Part shown: positions 1-6,585 of the stretch, piece after piece
Numbering within the stretch: the stretch's first letter is position 1
Layout of the letters: every line of letters starts with the position of its first letter
Assembly: GCA_024641205.1 (NCBI GenBank)
Contig: JAHEDM010000081.1
Span: 1-8,651 of the forward strand
Length of the DNA stretch: 8,651 bases
Source: Actinomycetes bacterium
GTDB lineage: Bacteria; Actinomycetota; Acidimicrobiia; Spongiisociales; UBA4744
Direction: 5' to 3'
Position numbers and translations under genes: made by a program
The notes under the pieces: model-generated
What the model was told of the DNA's origin: nothing
The model's database searches: none
Seen by the model: the letters and a program-made list of their open reading frames with translations, nothing else

Positions 1-33
1 GCAATACCGAAGCAGCGCACAAGGAGAGACTCG

Positions 34-687
34 ATGCGCAAACAGAGAACCCCCCCAAAGATCGTGCACATTGCCCTGGTGGTTGGTTTTACCCTCTTGC
101 TGGGTGCTTGCGGGCTGGGCCCGACCGAATCCCCGCCCACCGGCGAGGATTCCACGACCACTATCCCCCCATCCTCAACATCGACCACGGCTCCCCAGCC
201 GGAGGACCCGACGGCCACGACGGTGCCGGAGCCTCCCACGACCACCATGCAGCAACCAACAGACGTACCCCCAGACGCGGTTGAGGTGGCGGTTTACCTG
301 CTCGGCACCGATGTGTCCGATTGTGCTGCGGTCACCCCCGTAACCCGGATGGTTGAGCCGCCCACACTCTTGACCGGAGCCATCGAGGCGCTACTGACAG
401 GACCTACCGCCGAGGAGCGAGCCGCCGGATACGACAGCTGGTTCACACCGGACACGGGCTGGTCGGTCGACTCGGTGACCATCACCGATGGGGTTGCCTG
501 GATCGATTTCAGCGAGGACTCCCAGCTGATCCCCAACGCCTCGACTTCGTGCGGCAGCATGGCGCTGCGGGCTCAGATGGATTCGACCGCCACACAGTTT
601 CCTACCGTCGACCGGGCGGTCTATTCGTTCGGCGGCGACCTCGAGGCTTTCTACCACTGGCTGCAAGCCGACGTGCCGGAGCTCTGA
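34..687 (+). CDS. GerMN-domain lipoprotein, secreted and membrane-anchored
   Basis: A 217-residue exported lipoprotein. Residues 1-10 are basic, 11-23 hydrophobic, and LGAC at 23-26 forms a lipobox, so Cys26 should be lipidated after signal peptidase II cleavage. Residues 30-80 are a low-complexity Thr/Pro/Ser linker typical of actinobacterial surface lipoproteins. From about 84 to 205 the protein resembles a GerMN (sporulation/germination) domain: a beta strand (VEVAVYLL), a helix ending in ALLTGPTAEE, then SVTITDGVAWIDFS. Cys97 and Cys173 could form a disulfide outside the cell. GerMN domains are known from spore germination protein GerM and from many non-sporulating bacteria, where their role is linked loosely to the cell envelope; the exact function here is unknown. 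The ATG at 34 is supported by AAGGAG at 21-26 with a 7-base spacer. The gene converges on the next one with only 21 bases between stops, and no clear terminator is seen there. Confidence 0.88.
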   Translation: MRKQRTPPKIVHIALVVGFTLLLGACGLGPTESPPTGEDSTTTIPPSSTSTTAPQPEDPTATTVPEPPTTTMQQPTDVPPDAVEVAVYLLGTDVSDCAAVTPVTRMVEPPTLLTGAIEALLTGPTAEERAAGYDSWFTPDTGWSVDSVTITDGVAWIDFSEDSQLIPNASTSCGSMALRAQMDSTATQFPTVDRAVYSFGGDLEAFYHWLQADVPEL

Positions 688-708
688 CAGCGGCACCTCC
701 GCAGACAA

Positions 709-1830
709 TTACATGCGGTGCACGGCCCTTGAGATGGTGGCGGCCGCCCGCACCGCAAAGCGGGCGAGGCGCGGTGACACCAACGCTGAGACGGTCACCA
801 AGGTGACGTGGCGCAGGCCGGCGCCGACGAGCGCGCCGAGCCGATCGGTTACCCGGCCGGGGGTGCCCCACACCATGTGTTTGGCGAGCACGTCGGTGGG
901 AACCGCGGCCATTGCTTCAAGGATCTCGGGGCCCTCATAACGTTGAGGAATGAAGTCGATGAATCCACGAAACCCCTCTCCAAGCGGATGGGAGTGACCG
1001 AGCTGCTCCCAGAAAGAGTGGGGGGCCAGCAACGCGAAGAAACGGAGCGGAGGGCTGTCGAGCAACTGCTCGGCTTCGGCCTCCGATCCGGCCACCGCAT
1101 AGAGCATGGACAAGCCCGGGGTGATCGCGGTCGGATCACGGCCGGCGTCGGCGGCAGCGTCCCGGATGATCCCCAGGTTGGCCGCGTACTGATCAGGGGC
1201 CATCGGGATAGCGGGGTACCAGCCATCGCCGTGGCGGCCGGTCATCCGCAGCATGCGAGGTCCGTGGGCCGCCACCCAGATCTCCGGGGTTCTGCCCGGT
1301 GGCGCCGCTAGATCCATCATTGCCCTCTTCAACTGGAAGTGCTCGCCCTCGAAATCGAAGGGGCCGCGCGACTCGAAACACAGACGGATGATTCGGAGGG
1401 CTTCGTCGAGCCGAGCGACAGGCGTGTCGAAATTCATGCCGTAGGGGACTATGTTCTCGGCTTCTCCAGCACCAATCCCGAGGATCGGGGGCCGCCGCGC
1501 GACGTGGGCGAGGGTCAAGACCTGCTGGGCGAGCTTGACCGGATGATGGCGGATCGGATCGGTGACCCCAACCGCCAGCTGGATCTTGCCGACTCGTCCG
1601 GCTGCCCAACCAAGCAGGGTTGCCCAATCGAAGTACTCGTGCGGGCTGGCACCCCCCTTCGCCGTCCAGGAAAAACCCTCGTCCCAGATCCCCACGGGGT
1701 AAAGATCGAGCCAATGATCGATCGCCCACAAAGAGTCGAGTCGCATGACCTTGGCGGCTCTGATGATCATCCGCGATCGAGAGATCGGCAGACGGGAGTT
1801 GATCCCAATACCGACGGTGACCTTAGGCAT
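709..1830 (-). CDS. LLM-class (luciferase-like) F420-type oxidoreductase
   Basis: A 373-residue TIM-barrel enzyme of the luciferase-like monooxygenase superfamily. Visible family marks are the N-terminal strand VTVGIGINSR, the segment LAVGVTDPIRHHP (82-97) near the cofactor site, LGIGAGEAENIVPYG (117-131), and EIWVAAHGPRMLRMTGRHGDGW (183-204, here given in two joined motifs: IWVAAHGPRM and TGRHGDGW). The GAGEAENIVPYG pattern recalls the branch that holds methylene-tetrahydromethanopterin reductase-like proteins and mycobacterial phthiodiolone ketoreductases, which use reduced F420. So F420-dependent hydride transfer to a carbonyl or imine-like substrate is the best guess, and the substrate is unknown. 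The length suits the family. The ATG start has no well-spaced Shine-Dalgarno; GGGG touches the ATG. A TANNNT box 8 bases upstream suggests a leaderless message. The 5' end abuts the remains of a cyclase gene. Confidence 0.88.
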   Translation of the reverse strand: MPKVTVGIGINSRLPISRSRMIIRAAKVMRLDSLWAIDHWLDLYPVGIWDEGFSWTAKGGASPHEYFDWATLLGWAAGRVGKIQLAVGVTDPIRHHPVKLAQQVLTLAHVARRPPILGIGAGEAENIVPYGMNFDTPVARLDEALRIIRLCFESRGPFDFEGEHFQLKRAMMDLAAPPGRTPEIWVAAHGPRMLRMTGRHGDGWYPAIPMAPDQYAANLGIIRDAAADAGRDPTAITPGLSMLYAVAGSEAEAEQLLDSPPLRFFALLAPHSFWEQLGHSHPLGEGFRGFIDFIPQRYEGPEILEAMAAVPTDVLAKHMVWGTPGRVTDRLGALVGAGLRHVTLVTVSALVSPRLARFAVRAAATISRAVHRM

Positions 1831-1838
1831 CCCCTAGA

Positions 1839-1844
1839 AACCTA
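1839..1844 (-). promoter_or_regulatory. Possible -10 box for a leaderless LLM transcript
   Basis: On the - strand TAGGTT lies 8 bases before the ATG at 1830. Actinobacterial leaderless genes commonly have a TANNNT -10 box 7-8 bases before the start codon, with transcription starting at or next to the A of ATG. The absence of a usable ribosome binding site for this gene fits. No -35 box sits at a proper distance, so this is suggestive only. Confidence 0.35.
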
Positions 1845-1848
1845 CGCC

Positions 1849-1935
1849 GTTTCGAGACTCGGACAGACCGTCAACATCGCGACGAGGGCGCAGCAACTCG
1901 CCGGCCCGGGCGAGATTGCGATCTCTGCGGATCGC
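1849..1935 (+). pseudogene. Fragment of a class III adenylate/guanylate cyclase
   Basis: In the frame running from 1849 the translation contains LGQTVNIATRAQQLAGPGEI followed by AIS. This matches the conserved segment near the end of class III cyclase catalytic domains (usually DYFGQTVNIAARVQxLAxxGEI), including the transition-state Asn and Arg of VNIATR. The residue seven before the Asn, normally Asp or Thr for purine recognition, is Ser here, and the similarity stops on both sides. Upstream the frame runs antisense through the intact oxidoreductase gene; downstream it loses resemblance near 1940. There is no catalytic Asp, no start and no ordered C-terminus, so this is a relic. Its sequence differs from the matching part of the intact cyclase downstream (HGDGVNIASRIQSEIDPGEI), so it derives from a different subfamily member and is not a recent local duplication. 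Confidence 0.6.
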
Positions 1936-1967
1936 ACAAGCATTCCGGGGTGGCCGACCTCTTTACT

Positions 1968-2160
1968 TCACCAACGCCCGATGTCCGGCAGCACCCAGGA
2001 ACGGTCGAGGAATGGCTCCAAGGGGTCGTAGAAGCGGAACAGGGGGAACCGCGTTTTGCCGGGAACCGTCTTGACCCAGTTCTTCCTGGTCGATGGTGCC
2101 GTTCGGGTCAACGAGGAAGAAGGCGTCGGCCGAGTTGTCCAACCGGGGCAAGCGACGCCG
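1968..2160 (-). pseudogene. Remnant of a DUF1214-family protein, frameshifted C-terminus
   Basis: Read on the - strand, one frame from 2099 to the stop at 1968-1970 gives APSTRKNWVKTVPGK, then FRFYDPLEPFLDRSW and VLPDIGRW before TGA. This fits the end of DUF1214 (PF06742) proteins, which usually read NWIQTVPGKGWF...RLYGPLEPFFDKTW..(P)DIE. The part before it, LPRLDNSADAFFLVDPNGTID, fits the preceding DUF1214 segment (N.DGSvDlYFGP) but lies in another frame (about 2157-2083). The usual LYFGP-like link between the two is missing, so a short deletion plus frameshift has hit the gene. Nothing upstream of about 2160 continues the family. DUF1214 proteins often carry DUF1254 as well and have no firmly assigned biochemical role. 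The match rests on remembered family motifs, not on a search. Confidence 0.6.
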
Positions 2161-2219
2161 CTTTGCCGAGGAGCGCCGTGGCATTGGTGCCTGTTCTGAT
2201 TATGTTTGTTGGTTGTCGA

Positions 2220-2225
2220 GGGAGG
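2220..2225 (+). promoter_or_regulatory. Ribosome binding site that sets the cyclase start
   Basis: GGGAGG lies 8 bases before GTG 2234. The reading frame is open further upstream to an ATG at 2093, but that part overlaps the DUF1214 remnant, lacks a ribosome binding site and would place about 47 charged residues before the membrane helix. GTG 2225 overlaps the site itself. GTG 2234 is therefore the best start. Confidence 0.75.
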
Positions 2226-2233
2226 TGTCGCTC

Positions 2234-3583
2234 GTGGATCCGGTCATAGTCGGCGTCGGGATTGTCCTAGTGATTGGCATGGGTGTGGCCGGATACCAGG
2301 CAGGCAGGCGCCGCATGCCGGTCGCAGACATCAGTTCGGCGGTATCCCGGCGTCTCGAAGAGTACGAGTTTTACCCGTTCGTCGTGAATCCTGCCGGGCA
2401 TGTTGAGTTCAGCACGGACGCCTTTGACGAAGCCGTCGAGTACTTCCTGACCCAACGCAACGAACGGGCGGCCGGTGAGCTGATCGTCATCGGCGAGCAG
2501 AACCTCGTACGCGACACATTTCCGACCGATCGTCTCGAGCGATACAAACAGTTGTACGCCTCCTATGACGGGGACGCGGTCGTTAGCGATAATGAGGCTT
2601 TCTTGGAGAACTACCGGCGCATCGTCAACCAGATCGGGCGTTCGTTCCCAAACACCGGCATCGAGATCCTGTTGCATAACCTTGTCAATCCCGCCCAGTC
2701 GCTGGTTGCCATCGAGAACGCCGCAGTAACCGGCCGGTCCATTGGCAGCGGCGCCACCAACCTGGTCCTCGACCTCAAGACTCGCCGCCAACGCGGCGAG
2801 GACAAGGTGAATTATGAGCTGAATATCGGTTCGCGCCGGTTCAAGTGCACGACCATTCCAATCTTCCGTCCCGACTTCGGGCTGGTGGGAGCGATCTGCA
2901 TCAATATCGACAGCCGCTTCCTCCGCGAGTACGTGATGCACAGCGAAGAGCGACTCAATGCCTTTTTCGACAACTTCCTGCGTACCGATTTCCAACTCGA
3001 TGAGAACATCTTGTCCAAAGACGAGTACCAGAACGCCGTGAACGGCAAACGGCATTTCTTCGACGAGGCGATCCGCACCACTGGGGCCGGGTCGCAGGAA
3101 CGGAAGCTGGCGGCGATCCTGTTCTCGGATATCGTCGGTTTCACCGCTCTGATGAGCGCGGACGAAGGGGCAACATTGCGGATCATGGAAGCCAACGAAG
3201 GGATCCATCGCGTCGCGCTGGCAACTCATCGGGGCCGGTTGTTGAAGAAGCTGGGCGATGGCATGTTGGCCAGTTTCGGTTCGGCGTGGGATGCCGTTGC
3301 GTGTGCTCGGGACATCCAGCGTGCTGTCGGCGAGGACGGAAGGTTCCAGGTAAGGATCGGGGTCCATCTCGGCGAGGTCCTCCAGACCGATGGTGATGTG
3401 CATGGGGACGGTGTGAACATCGCCTCCCGCATCCAAAGCGAGATCGACCCGGGCGAAATCGGTATTTCCGCTGTCGTTTACGACAACATCAAGAACAAGG
3501 AAGGTCTGGTGGCTAGGCCGCTCGGCGAGCGTACCTTGAAGAACGTCGCCGTCCCGATGATGCTCTACTCGGTCGACACGTAG
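2234..3583 (+). CDS. Membrane-anchored class III adenylate/guanylate cyclase with YheO-like PAS domain
   Basis: A 449-residue predicted nucleotide cyclase making cAMP (or cGMP) at the membrane. Residues 3-20 form one hydrophobic helix followed by the basic stretch GRRRMP, so the rest should be cytoplasmic. Residues 35-130 are mostly helical and charged, with no family recognised. Residues about 137-226 resemble the YheO-like PAS domain (PF08348): GIEILLHNLVNPAQSLVAIE, then VTGRSIGSGATNLVLDL, and near the end VGAICINID. Residues about 288-447 are the cyclase domain. All six canonical catalytic positions appear present: metal ligands Asp299 (FSDIVGFT) and Asp342 (KKLGDG), purine-recognising Lys338 and Asp388, and transition-state Asn395 and Arg399 (DVHGDGVNIASR). 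The Lys/Asp pair favours ATP over GTP, and having both metal and transition-state residues suggests an active homodimer. The sensor ligand is unknown. In known YheO proteins this PAS type sits in front of a helix-turn-helix, so its fusion to a cyclase would be unusual. Confidence 0.9.
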   Translation: MDPVIVGVGIVLVIGMGVAGYQAGRRRMPVADISSAVSRRLEEYEFYPFVVNPAGHVEFSTDAFDEAVEYFLTQRNERAAGELIVIGEQNLVRDTFPTDRLERYKQLYASYDGDAVVSDNEAFLENYRRIVNQIGRSFPNTGIEILLHNLVNPAQSLVAIENAAVTGRSIGSGATNLVLDLKTRRQRGEDKVNYELNIGSRRFKCTTIPIFRPDFGLVGAICINIDSRFLREYVMHSEERLNAFFDNFLRTDFQLDENILSKDEYQNAVNGKRHFFDEAIRTTGAGSQERKLAAILFSDIVGFTALMSADEGATLRIMEANEGIHRVALATHRGRLLKKLGDGMLASFGSAWDAVACARDIQRAVGEDGRFQVRIGVHLGEVLQTDGDVHGDGVNIASRIQSEIDPGEIGISAVVYDNIKNKEGLVARPLGERTLKNVAVPMMLYSVDT

Positions 3584-3784
3584 TCTCCTGGGAAGTCCCC
3601 GGGCAAACAGAACCATTGGGCCGGTGATCCTGAGTTGCTGCGGTCGGCAACAACTTCGTTCTTCGCCTGCATCCAACACCTTCTTAGCCGATGAGCAGAC
3701 TCACCAACCCAATCGCATCTTGCGTAGGCTGACGTATGGCTCATGGCGCCAGACCGAGTGGGCGGTCGAACAGGGAGGCAAGAG

Positions 3785-4471
3785 ATGAGAACGTCGGTCG
3801 AGCTCGAAGGGCCGATCGTCGAACGCCCGATTGAGGATGTCTTCGCGTTCATCAGCAACCTCGAGAACAGCCCTCGCTGGGGTCGAGCCAAGAAGACCGT
3901 CAAGGATCCCGACAGCCCGGATGGGGTTGGGGCCCGGTTCCGGGAAGAAGCCAGGATCCTGGGCGAGAAGGTGCAGCACCAAACTGAGATAGGAACTCTA
4001 AATCCACCGAAGGAGTTCTCCTATACCAGCCACTTCGAGAACGGTGTGATCGAGCGAACCCGAATCACATTGGCAAGGGTAGAGGGAGGCGCCCGCATCG
4101 ACTTCGCCGCCGAAGTTGACATCGATCAGATACCCCAGGTGCTCGCCCCGTTCGTCTCCTTGGTCGTGGAGCAGCGAATAGCTGGGTTTTTCAGGAAACT
4201 CGAGCAGGAGTTCAAGCCGCCGGATCGATCAGTTGTGGGTGCTGCGATATTGATCGCCGTCGGGGTGATTCTGTTGGCGACGGCCGGATTGCGCTACCTG
4301 ATCGAGGTCTTCCCGGAGGGTGAATGGTGGACGGTCCTGGCGCTGTTGGCGTCTTCGCTGGTCGCCGCCGGCGCGGCAGGCATCACTTGGAAAGCAAGTC
4401 GCCGGGGGTCGAACAAGCAGGAAGCGGTGCCCGGGCTCGCGAAATACGGCCCGGGCGAGCATGTGCACTAA
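3785..4471 (+). CDS. SRPBCC-fold protein with C-terminal two-helix membrane anchor
   Basis: A 228-residue protein. Residues 1-145 fit the SRPBCC (START/Bet v1, polyketide-cyclase-like) fold: an opening strand VELEGPIVERPIEDVFAFIS, the N..RW motif (NLENSPRWGRA, 25-35), the middle strands FSYTSHFENGVIERTRITL, and the long C-terminal helix ending EQRIAGFFRKLEQEF. This fold encloses a hydrophobic pocket that binds lipids, polyketides or other small hydrophobic ligands. Residues 150-169 and 181-202 are two hydrophobic helices joined by a short loop, followed by a basic tail (WKASRRGSNK), so the domain is probably held on the cytoplasmic face of the membrane. The ATG at 3785 has GGGAGG at 3773-3778, 6 bases away; the ATG 42 bases upstream has no such site. 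It lies 201 bases after the cyclase on the same strand, so it probably has its own promoter. Ligand and role are unknown. Confidence 0.82.
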   Translation: MRTSVELEGPIVERPIEDVFAFISNLENSPRWGRAKKTVKDPDSPDGVGARFREEARILGEKVQHQTEIGTLNPPKEFSYTSHFENGVIERTRITLARVEGGARIDFAAEVDIDQIPQVLAPFVSLVVEQRIAGFFRKLEQEFKPPDRSVVGAAILIAVGVILLATAGLRYLIEVFPEGEWWTVLALLASSLVAAGAAGITWKASRRGSNKQEAVPGLAKYGPGEHVH

Positions 4472-4561
4472 CCGAAGACCGTCCCGTTTGTCCCGCACCC
4501 AATCGCTCATCCCCGCCGTCAAGACAGAGCTGGTAGCCGAATGTCGTGCGGTCTGTCGACC

Positions 4562-5473
4562 TTATCCTCTTCGGGACCACTCCGTATCGGAAAGGCGGGC
4601 GAGGGCCAGCAGCAATGCCTGGGTACCGTTCCGCCCGCCGCCCTGGGCCTGGAGCGCCACGTAGAGCTGATGGGCGAGCGCCAGACCGGGAACGGACAGC
4701 TGCATCGCCCTCGCCTCGTCGAGCGCAATGCCCATATCTTTGACGAAGTGGTCAACGAAGAATCCCGGGTCGAAATCTCCGGCCAGCATCCGTGGGCCGT
4801 AGTTGCTGAGAGACCAGGAGCCGGCAGCCCCGCCACTGACTGCTTCGAGTGCCTTGTCGAGATCGAGTCCGGCCTGCTGGGCATAGAGCAGGGCTTCGCT
4901 CACGCCGATCATGCCCGTCGCAATGAGGATCTGGTTCACCATCTTGGTGTGCTGGCCGGCACCCGGCCCGCCGAGGTGGACGAGGGTCTTGCCCAGGATC
5001 TCGAACAGCGGCCACACTCGCCGCACATCCTCATCGGCCCCGCCGATCATGATCGACAGCGTTGCGTTGCGCGCCCCCACGTCGCCGCCTGATACCGGAG
5101 CATCGACCGCGCCGACGCCTCTTAGCGCTGCTGCTGCTGCGATCTCGAGGGCGAGGGATGGCTCGCTTGTCGTCATGTCGACGAGGAGGCTTCCGGGTCT
5201 GGCTCCCGCCAGGGCGCCGTTGTCGCCGAGGAACACGTCTCGCACGTCGGCGGGGAACCCGACGATGGCAAAGGTGACGTCCGATGCGGCAGCCACCGCC
5301 GCCGGGCTGTCGGCCCACGTGGCCCCGCGGCGCTCGAGCTCGGCGGCCTTCTCGCGGCTGCGGGTGAACACCGTCATGGGATGGCCGGCCGCCAAGAGGT
5401 GGCCGGCCATCGACCCGCCCATGACGCCGGTGCCGATCCAGCCGATGGTGGTCGACTTGGATGCCTCGGTCAT
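4562..5473 (-). CDS. NAD(P)-dependent beta-hydroxyacid dehydrogenase (3-hydroxyisobutyrate dehydrogenase family)
   Basis: A 303-residue soluble enzyme of the beta-hydroxyacid dehydrogenase family, which oxidises 3-hydroxyisobutyrate-like or reduces tartronate semialdehyde-like substrates. The N-terminal Rossmann fold shows IGWIGTGVMGGSMAGHLL (10-27) for dinucleotide binding. DAPVSGGDVGA (124-134) is the family's substrate-binding loop, GAGQHTKMVNQ (171-181) carries the catalytic Lys177, and FVKDMGIALDEA (243-254) contributes the second conserved Lys245-Asp246. The length matches the family (about 290-300). The segment after the GxGxMG strand reads FTRSREKAAEL; an Arg shortly after the second strand hints at NADP rather than NAD, but this is weak. 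The ATG is backed by GGGAGGG at 5481-5487, 7 bases away. It is the last of three oxidoreductase genes on this strand. Substrate cannot be decided between valine catabolism, glycerate metabolism and imine reduction. Confidence 0.9.
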   Translation of the reverse strand: MTEASKSTTIGWIGTGVMGGSMAGHLLAAGHPMTVFTRSREKAAELERRGATWADSPAAVAAASDVTFAIVGFPADVRDVFLGDNGALAGARPGSLLVDMTTSEPSLALEIAAAAALRGVGAVDAPVSGGDVGARNATLSIMIGGADEDVRRVWPLFEILGKTLVHLGGPGAGQHTKMVNQILIATGMIGVSEALLYAQQAGLDLDKALEAVSGGAAGSWSLSNYGPRMLAGDFDPGFFVDHFVKDMGIALDEARAMQLSVPGLALAHQLYVALQAQGGGRNGTQALLLALARLSDTEWSRRG

Positions 5474-5685
5474 GTTGCTTCCCTCCCAGGATCATCTTGT
5501 CGGTCCCGCCGGGGTGGCCGGGACTGCAGCGTGAACCCTACTGGTATCGCTCAGCACCTCACGGGCGGGTTGCTACCGGAGGTCTGCACACCCATGAGAC
5601 CACAGTTCGGCAAGGCGGTTATTCGGGAGGGCCCTTCCTTGCGTTTCCGCCGTTTACAGGAGGGCATCCAGATCGGTTCCCAAGC

Positions 5686-6438
5686 TCAGGTTGCGCTCAT
5701 TCCCCCGTCGGCGAAGAGGGTATGGCCCGTGATCCACCTCGCTTGCGAAGAGGCGAGAAACAATACCGGTCCGACGCTCGCATCCGGCGGGGTCAGCTCA
5801 CCCTGGGGGATGCGGTCGGCGAACCCTGAGATGGCGGCCGGATCCGAGAAGGCAGGTGCCATGAGTTCGGTATCCGTGGGGCCGGGGGCCACGGCATTCA
5901 CTGTGACGCCGGACCTCGCCCACTCGACGGCCAGTGTCTTCGTCAAGGAGATGACCGCCGCCTTCGACGCATTGTAGGCAAGCTGCAGCGCGGAGCCACG
6001 GGCCCCGGCGTTCGACGTGTAGTTGATGATTCGCCCGCTTCCCCGTTCAACCATGCGCCGACCGGCCGACTGACAGAAGAGCCACGTGCCTTTCACGTTG
6101 ATTCCCATGCTTCGATCGAAGTCGGCTTCCGTGAGCTCGAGGGCCGGGACACGAACGTAGACGGCAGCGGTGTTCACGAGCACGTCGATCTTCCCGTGCT
6201 GCTGCGCAGTTTCGGCGATGAGTTGCTCGACCGCAGCCCCGTCACGATTGTCGATCTGGACACCAGTCGCCGAACCAGCTTCACGCGCAACCGAGCCGGC
6301 CCGGGTCCCATCGACGTCGGCGGCGATCACGTGAGCGCCTCGGTCGGCAAACCCACGCACGATCTCCCGACCGATCCCCCCACAGCCGTTGACCACCACC
6401 ACCTGGTCGCTGAAGTCGAACCACGCATCAACGTTCAC
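5686..6438 (-). CDS. SDR-family oxidoreductase with unusual cofactor motif
   Basis: A short-chain dehydrogenase/reductase of the classical type, 250 residues from the start chosen here. Catalytic residues are all visible: Asn in GINVKG (residue 114), Ser142 (YTSNAG), Tyr155 and Lys159 (AYNASKAAV), and the PGPTDTEL motif after strand 6. ADVD at the end of the second strand favours NAD(H). Two normally conserved spots differ: the cofactor loop reads NGCGGIG instead of TGxxxGIG, and the NNAG motif reads NTAA. Both still fit the fold, so activity is likely. The frame opens with two in-phase GTG codons. GGAGG at 6444-6448 overlaps the first (6444) but lies 5 bases before the second (6438), so 6438 is the better start. 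It sits 147 bases after the second luciferase-like gene and 212 before the dehydrogenase. The substrate is unknown. Confidence 0.9.
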   Translation of the reverse strand: MNVDAWFDFSDQVVVVNGCGGIGREIVRGFADRGAHVIAADVDGTRAGSVAREAGSATGVQIDNRDGAAVEQLIAETAQQHGKIDVLVNTAAVYVRVPALELTEADFDRSMGINVKGTWLFCQSAGRRMVERGSGRIINYTSNAGARGSALQLAYNASKAAVISLTKTLAVEWARSGVTVNAVAPGPTDTELMAPAFSDPAAISGFADRIPQGELTPPDASVGPVLFLASSQARWITGHTLFADGGMSAT

Positions 6439-6519
6439 GGGCACCTCCGCGGTCGAGTGTATCCGGCGTCGGGTCGGCGATGCCGCCTGGAGATGATGTT
6501 GCGCAAGGATCGACCGGGC

Positions 6520-6550
6520 GACTCCCGAGGGCTTGGGACGTCTCGGAGTC
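6520..6550 (-). other. Imperfect stem-loop downstream of the second LLM gene
   Basis: GACTCCCGAG (6520-6529) and CTCGGAGTC (6542-6550) pair over 9 bases with one bulged base and a 12-base loop. The structure starts 35 bases after the LLM stop on the - strand. There is no T-run after it on the - strand, so it is not a classical intrinsic terminator. It could slow transcription or protect the 3' end of the LLM message, or be chance in GC-rich DNA. Confidence 0.3.
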
Positions 6551-6585
6551 CAGGCCCACCGTCGGGGGACTGAGGGCTTCGCCGG

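Noticed and set aside
1840..1879. TTGACG upstream of TAGGTT as a full - strand promoter
   Set aside because: The spacer is about 24 bases, too long for a sigma-70-type promoter, and TTGACG comes from the VNI codons of the cyclase relic.
1339..2031. 230-codon + strand frame across the LLM gene
   Set aside because: Most of it is antisense to the LLM gene. Only its part at 1849-1935 has real similarity (the cyclase relic), which I report alone.
2093..2233. Upstream extension of the cyclase frame to ATG 2093
   Set aside because: There is no ribosome binding site, it overlaps the DUF1214 remnant, and it would put a charged extension before the membrane helix. GTG 2234 has GGGAGG at 8 bases.
3634..3651. 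GTTGC/GCAAC hairpin after the cyclase as a terminator
   Set aside because: Only five base pairs, an 8-base loop and no T-run; it is too weak to call.
2267..3679. 470-codon open frame on the - strand opposite the cyclase
   Set aside because: It is a shadow of the cyclase: it mirrors that gene's codon pattern, contains no recognisable domain, and the + strand frame has complete catalytic motifs.
5474..5685. Search for a small gene or RNA between the SDR and the dehydrogenase
   Set aside because: No frame has both a ribosome binding site and plausible coding content, and no convincing structure was seen beyond the dehydrogenase's own binding site.
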